Assembly (NCBI RefSeq): GCF_030699305.1
Contig: NZ_JAUYNB010000013.1
Location: 205,090 to 269,089, forward strand
DNA length: 64,000 nt
Reading direction: 5' to 3'
Source of the DNA: Novosphingobium sp.
Lineage (GTDB): Bacteria; Pseudomonadota; Alphaproteobacteria; Sphingomonadales; Sphingomonadaceae
Under the pieces are notes generated by a model, which worked only from the letters and a program-made list of their open reading frames with translations, had not been told where the DNA came from and did no database searches. The position numbers were made by a program, and so were the translations under genes. Below, one piece after another: positions 29,795 through 38,968 of the stretch. How positions within the stretch are numbered: the stretch's first letter is position 1; each line of letters opens with the position of its first letter.

Positions 29795-29872
29795 GTCCAA
29801 CTACCGATGAGAAAGAGCCAAAAACAAACCAGACCGCCGCTCTTTCCCGCTTTCGTGAAAGAGCGAGCAGCC

Positions 29873-29910
29873 TGAAAAACCGGCCCGCAGGAGAACGAAT
29901 CTCCTGCGGG
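29873..29910 (-). terminator. Terminator-like hairpin after tuf
   Basis: A perfect 11-bp stem (29884-29894 with 29900-29910) begins 13 bases after the tuf stop and is followed on the minus strand by GCCGGTTTTTCAGG. A second 9-bp hairpin (29838-29846 with 29857-29865), again followed by a T-rich stretch, lies just beyond it. Together they probably limit read-through from fusA-tuf into rpsJ. Confidence 0.75.
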
Positions 29911-29923
29911 AGCGCGGCCTATA

Positions 29924-31114
<1,191 letters not shown>

Positions 31115-31205
31115 TGTCTCAAACCTTCTTTTCGCTTGATATCGAATCTGCGGGAATGGACGGCGCCCGCTGAATCAGGCGCCGCCCCTAGTATCATCTT
31201 GCCCC

Positions 31206-33278
31206 TTAGGCAAGCTTCTCCTTCACTTCGGCCGCGACGTTTGCCGGGACCTCGTCATAGTGAGAGAAGAACATCGAGTAGTTGGCCCGGCCCTGGGTGA
31301 ACGAGCGCAGCTGGTTCACGTAACCGAACATGTTCGCCAGCGGCACCAGCGCCTCGACGACTTGCGCGTTGCCGCGCGTGTCGGTGCCCTGGATCTGACC
31401 GCGACGGCTGTTCATGTCGCCGATGACGTCGCCCAGGTATTCTTCCGGGGAAACGACTTCGACCTTCATGATCGGCTCGAGCAGCTTGATGCCGGACTTC
31501 TGCGCCACTTCGCGCATCGCACCGCGACCCGCGATTTCGAACGCCAGCGCCGAGGAGTCGACGTCGTGGTAGGCACCGTCATACAGCAGCACTTCGAAGT
31601 CGATGATCGGGAAGCCGATGAGCGAGCCGGTTTCGGCCGTTTCACGGAAGCCCTTTTCAATCGCGGGGATATATTCCTTCGGAATGTTACCACCCTTGAT
31701 TTCGTCCTTGAAGACGAAGCCCGAACCGCGCTCACCCGGCGTGACCTTGACCTTCACGCGGCCAAACTGACCGGTACCACCCGACTGCTTCTTGTGGGTG
31801 TAGTCGATGTCCACCGGCTTGCCGAGGTATTCGCGATACGCCACCTGCGGCGCACCGACGTTGGCCTCGACCTTGAATTCACGGCGCATGCGATCGACGA
31901 TGATGTCGAGGTGAAGCTCGCCCATCCCCTTGATGATCGTCTGGCCTGATTCATGGTCGGTCGACACGCGGAACGAGGGATCTTCAGCCGACAGGCGGTG
32001 CAGTGCCACGCCCATCTTTTCCTGATCGGCCTTGGTCTTGGGTTCCACCGACAGTTCGATCACCGGCTCGGGGAATTCCATGCGTTCCAGCACGATCGGG
32101 TAGCGTTCCGAACAGATCGTATCGCCGGTCGTCGTTTCCTTCATGCCCGCAAGCGCGATGATGTCGCCTGCGAAGGCTTCTTCAACGTCCTTACGCTCGT
32201 TCGCGTGCATTTCGAGCATGCGGCCGACCTTTTCCTTCTTCCCCTTGACGGAGTTGAGGTAGGTGCCCTTGGTCAGCGTGCCCGAATAGATCCGGATGAA
32301 CGTCAGCGAGCCCACGAACGGATCGTTCATGACCTTGAACGCCAGCGAGCTGAACGGTGCTTCGTCGGTCGGCGGACGGCTGTCTGCCTCGTCGCTGTCA
32401 ACCTTGACGCCCTTGACGTCTTCGATGTCCAGCGGCGAGGGCATGAAGTCCACGACCGCGTCGAGCAGCGTCTGCACGCCCTTGTTCTTGAACGCCGAGC
32501 CGCACAGCACCGGCACGAAGGCCTGCGCCAGCGTGCCCTTGCGGATCAGGCGCTTGAGTTCGGCGGCGTCGGGAATGTTGCCATCGAGATAGGCTTCCAT
32601 CGCGTCGTCGTCTTGCTCAACGGCCAGTTCGATCAGCTTTTCGCGGTATTCGGCGGCCTTGTCGGCAAGGTCGGCCGGGATATCGACGTATTCGAACTCT
32701 GCGCCGAGGCTTTCATCCTTCCAGATGATGCCGCGTTCGTTGATCAGGTCGACCAGGCCGACGAAGTCGCCTTCGGCGCCGATCGGCAGATACAGGACGG
32801 CCGGCTTTGCGCCGAGACGGTCGATGATCGTCTGGACGCAGTAGTAGAAGTTCGCGCCGGTGCGGTCGAGCTTGTTGATGAAGCACATCCGCGGCACGCC
32901 GTACTTGTCGGCCTGGCGCCAGACGGTTTCGGACTGGGGCTCAACCCCGGCCACGCCGTCGAACGCGGCCACGGCACCGTCGAGCACGCGCAAGCTGCGT
33001 TCGACTTCGATGGTGAAGTCAACGTGGCCGGGGGTGTCGATGATGTTCAGGCGGTGGTCGTTCCAGAAGCAGGTCGTCGCGGCGGACGTGATCGTGATGC
33101 CGCGTTCCTGTTCCTGTTCCATCCAGTCCATGGTCGCGGCGCCGTCGTGAACTTCGCCGATCTTGTAGGACTTGCCGGTGTAGTAAAGGATGCGCTCGGT
33201 CGTCGTGGTCTTGCCAGCGTCGATGTGCGCCATGATACCGAAATTCCGGTATTTTTCAAGGGGATGGCCGCGTGCCAT
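31206..33278 (-). CDS. fusA: Elongation factor G
   Basis: The protein has 690 residues. GTP-binding motifs [34 protein letters not shown] and [10 protein letters not shown] are at the N-terminus, and domain IV has [15 protein letters not shown] [23 protein letters not shown] drives tRNA-mRNA translocation. It has the normal place between rpsG and tuf in the str operon. Confidence 0.99.
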   Translation of the reverse strand: MARGHPLEKYRNFGIMAHIDAGKTTTTERILYYTGKSYKIGEVHDGAATMDWMEQEQERGITITSAATTCFWNDHRLNIIDTPGHVDFTIEVERSLRVLDGAVAAFDGVAGVEPQSETVWRQADKYGVPRMCFINKLDRTGANFYYCVQTIIDRLGAKPAVLYLPIGAEGDFVGLVDLINERGIIWKDESLGAEFEYVDIPADLADKAAEYREKLIELAVEQDDDAMEAYLDGNIPDAAELKRLIRKGTLAQAFVPVLCGSAFKNKGVQTLLDAVVDFMPSPLDIEDVKGVKVDSDEADSRPPTDEAPFSSLAFKVMNDPFVGSLTFIRIYSGTLTKGTYLNSVKGKKEKVGRMLEMHANERKDVEEAFAGDIIALAGMKETTTGDTICSERYPIVLERMEFPEPVIELSVEPKTKADQEKMGVALHRLSAEDPSFRVSTDHESGQTIIKGMGELHLDIIVDRMRREFKVEANVGAPQVAYREYLGKPVDIDYTHKKQSGGTGQFGRVKVKVTPGERGSGFVFKDEIKGGNIPKEYIPAIEKGFRETAETGSLIGFPIIDFEVLLYDGAYHDVDSSALAFEIAGRGAMREVAQKSGIKLLEPIMKVEVVSPEEYLGDVIGDMNSRRGQIQGTDTRGNAQVVEALVPLANMFGYVNQLRSFTQGRANYSMFFSHYDEVPANVAAEVKEKLA

Positions 33279-33356
33279 GGGTATTTCCTTTGAAGAGAGT
33301 TTGGGGCCCGAACAGCCCCGCCCTCTGGTTCAGTTTCGTGACAGCCTGAAGACGAC

Positions 33357-33827
33357 TTACCAGCGATAGTGGCTGAACGCACGGTTGGCGTCGGCCATGC
33401 GGTGGGTGTCTTCGCGCTTCTTGACCGCGTTGCCGCGGTTGTTGGCGGCGTCCAGCAGTTCAGCCGAGAGGCGCGCGGCCATCGTCGTTTCGCTGCGGTT
33501 GCGCGCGGCGGTGATCAGCCAGCGGATCGCCAGCGCCTGGGCGCGTTCCGGACGGACTTCGACCGGGACCTGATAGGTGGCACCACCGACGCGGCGCGAA
33601 CGCACTTCGATCTGCGGCTTCACGTTGGCCAGCGCATCGTGGAACAGCGCAATCGGGTCCGATTTGGCGCGCGTTTCCATGGTGGCCATGGCACCATAGA
33701 CGATGCTTTCAGCAACCGACTTCTTGCCGTCCATCATGAGGTTATTCATGAACTTGGACAGAATCTGATCCTTGAACTTCGGATCAGGCAGGATTTCCCG
33801 CTTCTCGGGACGACGACGACGTGACAT
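33357..33827 (-). CDS. rpsG: 30S ribosomal protein S7
   Basis: The protein has 156 residues, starting [20 protein letters not shown] and containing [20 protein letters not shown] and [15 protein letters not shown]7 nucleates the 30S head and, in E. coli, represses the str operon. A 106-base palindromic repeat lies in the 175-base gap between rpsL and rpsG, so it is part of the same transcript. Confidence 0.98.
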   Translation of the reverse strand: MSRRRRPEKREILPDPKFKDQILSKFMNNLMMDGKKSVAESIVYGAMATMETRAKSDPIALFHDALANVKPQIEVRSRRVGGATYQVPVEVRPERAQALAIRWLITAARNRSETTMAARLSAELLDAANNRGNAVKKREDTHRMADANRAFSHYRW

Positions 33828-33875
33828 GTCACATATTCCTTTGCATCAACCCGGCCCTGCACTGTGCCCGCTTTC

Positions 33876-33981
33876 GTCACCCTGAACTTGTTTCAGGGTC
33901 CATCCAGCGGTTGGCCTGGCCGTGTGAATTCTTAAACCCGGGCTTGCGGCACCATGGATCCTGAAACGAGTTCAGGATGAC
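33876..33981. repeat. Palindrome-bounded repeat element in the rpsL-rpsG spacer
   Basis: The ends form an imperfect inverted repeat: 28 bases beginning GTCACCCTGAACTTG pair with the right end finishing TTCAGGATGAC, with about three mismatches. The same end sequences bound the two elements at 50047-50376. The internal sequence differs, so this is another member of one dispersed family, here sitting inside a ribosomal operon message. Confidence 0.8.
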
Positions 33982-34002
33982 CTGATGCCTGCGGCCGTCA
34001 GG

Positions 34003-34374
34003 TCACTTCGGACGCTTGGCGCCGTACTTCGAACGGCTCTGCTTGCGATCCTTGACACCCTGGGTATCGAGCACGCCGCGCAGCACGTGGTAACGCACGC
34101 CGGGAAGATCGCGCACACGCCCGCCGCGGATCAGCACGACCGAGTGCTCCTGCAGGTTGTGGCCTTCGCCCGGAATGTACGAAATCACTTCGCGCTGGTT
34201 GGTCAGGCGGATCTTCGCGACCTTGCGCAGTGCCGAGTTCGGCTTCTTCGGGGTCGTGGTGTAAACGCGGGTGCAAACGCCGCGCTTCTGCGGGTTCTGC
34301 TCCATCGCAGGGACCTTGCTCTTGGCCTTCTGCGGAACGCGACCCTTGCGGATCAGCTGGTTGATAGTAGGCAT
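34003..34374 (-). CDS. rpsL: 30S ribosomal protein S12
   Basis: The protein has 123 residues. The start at 34374 gives [20 protein letters not shown]; the open frame extends upstream without family similarity. S12 is central to decoding. Lys43 in [13 protein letters not shown] is present, but position 88, lysine in E. coli, is arginine here ([14 protein letters not shown]; codon CGC, minus strand 34113-34111). Lys-to-Arg at this position is a classic streptomycin-resistance change. The aspartate that is often beta-methylthiolated (D89) is kept. It is the first gene of the superoperon. Confidence 0.98.
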   Translation of the reverse strand: MPTINQLIRKGRVPQKAKSKVPAMEQNPQKRGVCTRVYTTTPKKPNSALRKVAKIRLTNQREVISYIPGEGHNLQEHSVVLIRGGRVRDLPGVRYHVLRGVLDTQGVKDRKQSRSKYGAKRPK

Positions 34375-34769
34375 GAAGTACTCTTCACCTTGGTTGTGGC
34401 CGAAGCGGACAGGTGAAGGAATGCGGGTCCCGCGAAATGCGCTTACCGGGGCAAGGCAAAGCCCGCCGCCACACATCACACGAGCCGAAAACGCTCCACC
34501 CGGACAACTGGACCGGGTTACTTTGACGGCTTGCCAGGGTTCCCCCGACGCACCGCCAATGTTCAGCTCAACCGGAACGCAGGCAAAGCCCGCCTCCGGA
34601 AGTCGCGGCCCCTAGTGTGATTCCAACACAGGGTCAAGCGGAATGGGCCGCTGGGCCGTGACTGCCTACATCGCGCCTTGAGCCTTGCCTTCTATTTAAA
34701 CCGCTTGCACGCCGCGTGTATTCACTGACAAATAGCACCCGGCATCAGCCACAAGTCGGAGACTTGCGC
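34375..34769. other. Divergent intergenic region between rpsL and the lipase cassette
   Basis: These 395 bases contain no gene I can support. They hold the rpsL leader (about 230 bases if the promoter at 34609-34637 is used) and the start region of the plus-strand cassette, with an A/T-rich patch around 34690-34740. A weak TTGCAC with a 17-base spacer to ACAAAT lies at 34705-34733 and might serve the cassette. Confidence 0.6.
34609..34637 (-). promoter_or_regulatory. Candidate promoter for the rpsL superoperon
   Basis: On the minus strand CTTGACC (-35 hexamer TTGACC, 34632-34637) is followed after 17 bases by CTAGGGG (hexamer 34609-34614). A strong CTTGAC -35 is typical of alphaproteobacterial housekeeping promoters, and the G-rich segment after it resembles a growth-rate-controlled discriminator. 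The -10 match is poor. Confidence 0.45.
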
Positions 34770-35108
34770 ATGTTGACGATCAGTCAAGGCGTGGTGACAT
34801 CATTTGAAGGAGAAAAGGCGCTCCAGCGCAGGGAGCGCTTTTCTCGGTGGGTGGCCTCGTTGCAGCCAGTCACAGGCGCACTTGCGCCACATCAGATCAG
34901 TCAGGCCCCGGACCTGTTCCTTGATGAGGCAAGGCGCGCGGGAATTGACACGGAACCGCGGCTGTTCGTCTATGCCCTCGCCCGCCTGCTCATACCGGAA
35001 ATGAATGGGCTGCAATACATGCAAACCATGGACACGGTCTTTGCGCCGCTGGACACCGCGTTGAAAGTAGAGACGATCGTTCAAATCCGGGATCGCCCAA
35101 ATGGCTAG
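34770..35108 (+). CDS. Small helical protein, first gene of a lipase cassette
   Basis: The protein has 112 residues. The ATG at 34770 has GGAG eight bases upstream; a GTG at 34716 is possible but less likely. It has no signal peptide or membrane segment and is predicted mostly helical (RRERFSRWVASLQPV, ARRAGIDTEPRLFVYALARL, MQTMDTVFAPLDTALKVETI). The pattern of a short N-terminal lead, an arginine-rich helix, then helices with a 'GI..E.....Y' segment resembles small proteins I know only as unnamed neighbours of type VI or polymorphic-toxin effectors. It overlaps the lipase gene by eight bases, so the two are coupled; an adaptor or chaperone role is inference. Confidence 0.65.
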   Translation: MLTISQGVVTSFEGEKALQRRERFSRWVASLQPVTGALAPHQISQAPDLFLDEARRAGIDTEPRLFVYALARLLIPEMNGLQYMQTMDTVFAPLDTALKVETIVQIRDRPNG

Positions 35109-35994
35109 CGCGCCACTCATGCAAAGTTGCCCGGTCGATGGCGGCTGTCCGCAAGCGCAAAGCGAGTTGCGCGAGATGCAGCAATGGCGGCAGGATGCCG
35201 ATGTCGCCAATGCGGCCTACGGGCGCCCTCCGCCGCAGACCATTGCCGCCCCCGCCAATCAGATCATTCCACCCAAGCCTATCCCGCCGATGGCGCTGGT
35301 CGATGATCCGAAAGAACTGGCCAAGGCCGGCCTGAGGCCAGAAGATCTGAAAATCGAAGGCACCAATTTTGGAGCAGTCGTCTATAAAAGCGGTGAGCCA
35401 CCAGCCTATACCGTCTCGTTCAGGGGGACGGAGGAATGGTTCGGCAGCGACATGGGCGCAAACAAGGATCAGGCCCTGGGGAAGAACGATACGGCTTACT
35501 ACAGCCGTGCGCAGGAAATCGCCAGGAAGATGGAAATCCACAACCTCCAGAACGGTTCGCCTTCGCCACCCTCGAAATTTGTCGGTCATTCGCTCGGCGG
35601 AGGATTGGCGAGCGCGGCGGCGGTCGCGGTTGATGGCAACGCCACCACGTTCAATGCCGCCGGCCTCCACGCCAACACGATTGCGGCTGGTGGCCGTCCC
35701 AACGGCAAAGTCGTGGCGCTCCACGTCAAAGGTGAAGCATTGACGGCACTTCAGGAGAGCACGCCCGCGCCCGACGCTTTCGGCACGCGCAAGATCGGGC
35801 TGGACCCCCCGTTCAATCTGACGCGCGACCTGCTGGCGCAAGGCCTGGGTGCTGCCTTGTTGGGCATCAAGGGCATTCTCGCGGCGGAAGCAGTCAGGTC
35901 CGGTCTGCTGCACAAGATGGGAAATGTGGTAGACAGTCTGGACGGGGCGCTGGGCACCGCACACGATAACGTCAAAGCGAAATGTGGGGGCTGA
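35101..35994 (+). CDS. Lipase/phospholipase-like protein, possible secreted antibacterial effector
   Basis: The protein has 297 residues. It lacks a Sec signal peptide. The class 3 lipase/DUF2974-like fold is shown by DADVANAAYG, VSFRGTEEW and the nucleophile elbow FVGHSLGGGLAS (Ser164), followed by ATTFNAAGLH. The N-terminus has a Cys-Pro-rich head (QSCPVDGGCPQAQ), and the C-terminus ends KCGG after an amphipathic, glycine-rich segment (LLAQGLGAALLGIKGILAAE). Unsignalled lipases with this motif order occur as type VI secretion effectors. A downstream ankyrin lipoprotein fits an immunity partner. No vgrG, hcp or tss genes are in the window, so delivery is unproven; a plain intracellular lipase remains possible. 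Confidence 0.75.
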   Translation: MASAPLMQSCPVDGGCPQAQSELREMQQWRQDADVANAAYGRPPPQTIAAPANQIIPPKPIPPMALVDDPKELAKAGLRPEDLKIEGTNFGAVVYKSGEPPAYTVSFRGTEEWFGSDMGANKDQALGKNDTAYYSRAQEIARKMEIHNLQNGSPSPPSKFVGHSLGGGLASAAAVAVDGNATTFNAAGLHANTIAAGGRPNGKVVALHVKGEALTALQESTPAPDAFGTRKIGLDPPFNLTRDLLAQGLGAALLGIKGILAAEAVRSGLLHKMGNVVDSLDGALGTAHDNVKAKCGG

Positions 35995-36012
35995 AAAGGA
36001 TATGCACGCACC

Positions 36013-36474
36013 ATGGCCCGATCCTGGCACTTCGGCGTTCTCGCACTCGCGGCCCTGCTGTTGGGGTGCACGGACATGACGCCCGCCCCCCCGGGCTCGT
36101 CACCCTTGGCCAACGCCGTGGTCAACCGTGAAGCGGCCATGGCCATGCAACTGCTGGATTCCGGCGCTTCTCCGAACAGCGCGGATGAACGTGGCACCGC
36201 AGCCCTGATTCTCGCTGCGGTTACGGATCAGTATCGCCTCGCCAACTTGCTGGTTCAGCGGGGGGCCGACGTCTGGGCTGCCGACAGCATGGGTTATACG
36301 GCAGCGATTTACGCCAGCACTTCACGGCTCGATGATGAGAGCGATGAGGGCAAGGCCCGCCTTGTGTTCATTTCAACGATGCGCGCAGCGGGCTATTCGT
36401 GGCCTCCGCCGTGGCCCAAGGACGTGCTGGCCATGAAAGACGCAGGTCGTTGGCCGCCGCGCCCCGCGCAATAG
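36013..36474 (+). CDS. Ankyrin-repeat lipoprotein, possible immunity protein
   Basis: The protein has 153 residues. A lipoprotein signal (MARSWHFGVLALAALLLGC) places Cys19 at the lipid-modified position. Two to three ankyrin repeats follow: SPLANAVVNREAAMAMQLLDSGASPN, then DERGTAALILAAVTDQYRLANLLVQRGADV, then DSMGYTAAIYAS. The gene starts 18 bases after the lipase stop on the same strand. A periplasmic, membrane-tethered repeat protein directly behind a lipase is the usual arrangement for an immunity protein to a periplasm-acting phospholipase effector. That assignment is inference; the repeat and lipobox are seen directly. Confidence 0.75.
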   Translation: MARSWHFGVLALAALLLGCTDMTPAPPGSSPLANAVVNREAAMAMQLLDSGASPNSADERGTAALILAAVTDQYRLANLLVQRGADVWAADSMGYTAAIYASTSRLDDESDEGKARLVFISTMRAAGYSWPPPWPKDVLAMKDAGRWPPRPAQ

Positions 36475-36674
36475 CCGCACTTTCAGCCCGGTAGTTCGGC
36501 CCGGTAGTTCGGCCAGACTTTCGCTCCAACCGCCGTCAAACCATTTTCCTACACCGCCCACCCTGCGTTAAGTTGATCCTCCAACGGGGAATCCAACAAA
36601 CCAGGTGGAGTGTGGTTCCTTGCGCGATCCCGACAGTTTTGATGATGAGGGCGAGGTAACAGGCCCTCCCCCAA

Positions 36675-36696
36675 CCCCTCCCGCAAGCGGGAGGGG
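36675..36696. repeat. Perfect 10-bp hairpin, dispersed GC palindrome
   Basis: CCCCTCCCGC at 36675-36684 and its complement at 36687-36696 are separated by AA. It lies in the leader of the next gene and is read through by a longer open frame beginning at 36605, which argues for a later start of that gene. Confidence 0.7.
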
Positions 36697-36778
36697 CGAA
36701 ATCTGGCCCCCAACCTCGCCCGCCAGTGAGCGGGAAGCGATCTGGTCGCCGGCCTCGTTCGCCAGCGAGAGCGCGGCT

Positions 36779-37432
36779 GTGGGCTGTGCCTCGCCGCGCC
36801 CGTGGAAGCGCACATCGCGCACCGCGTTTGCCGATCTGCCGCCCGAGCCGGACGATCCCTTGCTGGGGTTTGCGCCGTATCTCCACCGGATGCCGCGCCG
36901 CAATTCGATCACGCCGGACCGGCAGCGCGAGTTTATCGCGGTGCTGGCGGCGACGGGGATCGTGACGCAGGCGGCGCGGCGGATCGGGGCTTCGCTGGAG
37001 GCGCTCTATCGGCTGCGCCATCAGCCGGGGGCCGAGGGCTTTGCCGCCGCGTGGGAGGCCGCGATTGACCGGGGGATCGCGCGGCTGGAGGATTGCGCGC
37101 TGGAACGCGCGCTGACGGGCGAGGAACGGCCGGTCGTGCGCGGGGGTGAGGTGGTGGCGACCTGGCGGCGCTATGACACCGCGCTGCTGCTGTTCCTGCT
37201 GCGCCAGCGCCGGGCCCAGCGCTGGACCACGACGGCCCCGCACTTTGCAGTGCTGCGGCCGGGCCATCCGGTTTATGAGCGGCTGCGCGCCGAATGGGCG
37301 CTGGGCGATGCCGAGGACCAGCAGGCGGTCTATGACAGCATCGACGCGATGATCGACCAGATGCGGCTGAACTCCATCGCGAATGCCGCGTTGCTGGCGG
37401 AGGACGATCCGGAGGAGGAGGAGGACGCCTAG
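36779..37432 (+). CDS. Conserved protein with helix-turn-helix-like segment, unknown function
   Basis: The protein has 217 residues from the GTG at 36779. The frame is open from 36605, but that stretch is low complexity and contains an intergenic palindrome. The recognisable core starts ADLPPEPDDPLLGF and goes on RRNSITPDRQREFIAVLAATGIVTQAARRIGASLEALYRLR, which reads like the DNA-binding part of phage terminase small subunits or transposase-like HTH proteins. Helical segments (FAAAWEAAIDRGIARLEDCALERAL) and an acidic tail (DDPEEEEDA) follow. I recall this as a family of unnamed sphingomonad proteins. Start and function are uncertain. It converges with the GST gene, overlapping stops. Confidence 0.6.
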   Translation: MGCASPRPWKRTSRTAFADLPPEPDDPLLGFAPYLHRMPRRNSITPDRQREFIAVLAATGIVTQAARRIGASLEALYRLRHQPGAEGFAAAWEAAIDRGIARLEDCALERALTGEERPVVRGGEVVATWRRYDTALLLFLLRQRRAQRWTTTAPHFAVLRPGHPVYERLRAEWALGDAEDQQAVYDSIDAMIDQMRLNSIANAALLAEDDPEEEEDA

Positions 37433-38064
37433 AGACTGAACGCGGGCCGCTCGGCCAGCCGGGCGCGCCAGGCGGCGATGTTCGGCCTGCCCTCGGTGGG
37501 ATCGAACCGCAGGACGCGGGCGAAATCGATTGCCACGGCGGCGGTGATATCGGCCACGCTGAACCCGCTGGCGGCGACATACTCGCGCCCCGCCAGGTGC
37601 GTGTCGAACCGGTCGAGGAAATCGAACAAACGGGCGCGGCCGCGTTCGGCGAGCTGCGGGATCTGGGCGTAATTGACCGGGCCGGGCAGCGCGCGGTCCT
37701 TCATCGCCGGGGCGGTGTTGCGCATCGCCTCGGCGATGGGGATGAAACAATCGTGCTCAATCCGCGCGTTCCAGCTGGCGATTTCGGCCTTGTCGAGCGG
37801 GGTCCGGCCCAGCAGCGGCGGTTCGGGCTTCACCGCTTCGGCCCAAGCCAGGATCGCGGCGTTGTCAGTCAGCGCAGGCGCGCCGTCCTCCACCAGCAGC
37901 GCGGGCACGGTGCAGGCCGGATTGACCGCGCGGAAGCCCTCGGCCAGCTGCTCGCCCGCCGCCAGATCGACGATCGCGGTGTCATGGGCGATCCCCTTTT
38001 CCGCCAGCACGATCCGTGCACGGCGCGGGCTGGGGGCGCGGAGGTAGTCATAGAGAATCGGCAT
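37429..38064 (-). CDS. Glutathione S-transferase family protein
   Basis: The protein has 211 residues. GGGAG six bases before the ATG at 38064 decides that start over the ATG at 38070. The N-terminal thioredoxin-like domain has LYDYLRAPSPRRARIVLAEK with the expected Ser at the active-site position, a cis-Pro in CTVPALLVEDG and the glutathione-binding DNAAILAWAE. The C-terminal helical domain includes FSVADITAAVAIDFAR. The substrate is unknown. It is transcribed divergently from the TonB-like gene. Confidence 0.88.
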   Translation of the reverse strand: MPILYDYLRAPSPRRARIVLAEKGIAHDTAIVDLAAGEQLAEGFRAVNPACTVPALLVEDGAPALTDNAAILAWAEAVKPEPPLLGRTPLDKAEIASWNARIEHDCFIPIAEAMRNTAPAMKDRALPGPVNYAQIPQLAERGRARLFDFLDRFDTHLAGREYVAASGFSVADITAAVAIDFARVLRFDPTEGRPNIAAWRARLAERPAFSL

Positions 38065-38152
38065 CGGCATCTCCCGTTTCACCCAGCCTAGCACCATGCG
38101 GATCGATTGCGATTGAAGACTGGTTTCCGCTACGGCATCCGCGATTCGTTCA

Positions 38153-38181
38153 TTGACGGTTATGGTATGTTGTAACATACC
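38153..38181 (+). promoter_or_regulatory. Candidate promoter with Zur-like operator upstream of the TonB-like gene
   Basis: A perfect inverted repeat GGTATGTTGTAACATACC (38164-38181) lies 76 bases before the TonB-like start and directly after a -35-like TTGACG (38153-38158), so it covers the spacer and -10 area. It resembles the published Zur operator core ATGTTATAACAT, with one central change. Zinc-dependent repression by Zur is the likeliest reading. Confidence 0.55.
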
Positions 38182-38257
38182 TAGTGCGTCGCCCCGGTGC
38201 GACTCAGGATAAGCAAAGGGCCGTCGGGGCGCCGTCACCAGAACGGAGGGTGCCACC

Positions 38258-38932
38258 ATGGCTTATGTCGATACCCACACTTCCAACCACCGGATTGCCA
38301 CACTGACCACGGTCGCGCTAATCCACGTCGCGGCGGGGTTTGCGCTGGTCAACGGCCTCGGCGCGAGCTTCATGCCGCAGGCGCGCGAGATCATTCGCAC
38401 GTTCGATGTCGACCTGCCCAAACCCAAGCCGGTGCCCACGCCGACCGAGCAGCCCGTGGCCGCAGACCCGCGCCCCGCGCCGAACCGGCCCGCGCCGAAC
38501 CCGGCCGATCCCTTTGCCTTCACCGCCACCGGCCCCGCGCCGACCTTCCCGACCGGCCCGGTCGGCGAGGCCAGCGGCGGCGGCCTGGGCGAGGCGCTGT
38601 TCCCCACGCCAGCGCCCACTCCCGCCCCTGGCATCGCCCCGCGCGCAGCCCGGCCAAAGGGCAACCCCGCGCTGTGGGTATCGACCAGCGATTACCCCAG
38701 CGCCGGGATACGCGGCGAACTGGAAGGGCTGGTCAAAGTGCGCCTGACCATCGGCGCGGATGGCAAGCCCGGCGACTGCACCGTCACCGCCTCAAGCGGC
38801 CATGACGTGCTGGATGACGCAACCTGCGCCAAACTGCTGCGCCGCGCCCGGTTCGATCCGGCCAGCGACCAGACCGGCGCGAAAGTGGCGGGCACATGGA
38901 CTACGGCGGTGCGCTGGGACATCCCGGACTAA
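38258..38932 (+). CDS. TonB-family energy transducer
   Basis: The protein has 224 residues. GGAGGG lies seven bases before the ATG. It has an N-terminal cytoplasmic stretch and single membrane anchor (IATLTTVALIHVAAGFALVNGL), a proline-rich periplasmic linker (PKPKPVPTPTEQPVAADPRP, then PAPNRPAPNPADP), and a C-terminal TonB domain (YPSAGIRGELEGLVKVRLTI, ending GTWTTAVRWDIPD). It would couple the proton-motive force to an outer-membrane receptor. exbB/exbD are not adjacent. The upstream Zur-like palindrome suggests a role in zinc uptake; a receptor for it could be elsewhere or the one at 42140. Confidence 0.85.
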   Translation: MAYVDTHTSNHRIATLTTVALIHVAAGFALVNGLGASFMPQAREIIRTFDVDLPKPKPVPTPTEQPVAADPRPAPNRPAPNPADPFAFTATGPAPTFPTGPVGEASGGGLGEALFPTPAPTPAPGIAPRAARPKGNPALWVSTSDYPSAGIRGELEGLVKVRLTIGADGKPGDCTVTASSGHDVLDDATCAKLLRRARFDPASDQTGAKVAGTWTTAVRWDIPD

Positions 38933-38968
38933 GCCGGGGCTGCGGGATAGGCGCGGGCGCGCCTGCGC

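Noticed and set aside
36605..36778. N-terminal extension of the HTH-like protein
   Set aside because: It is low complexity and contains a perfect intergenic palindrome; the later GTG is preferred.
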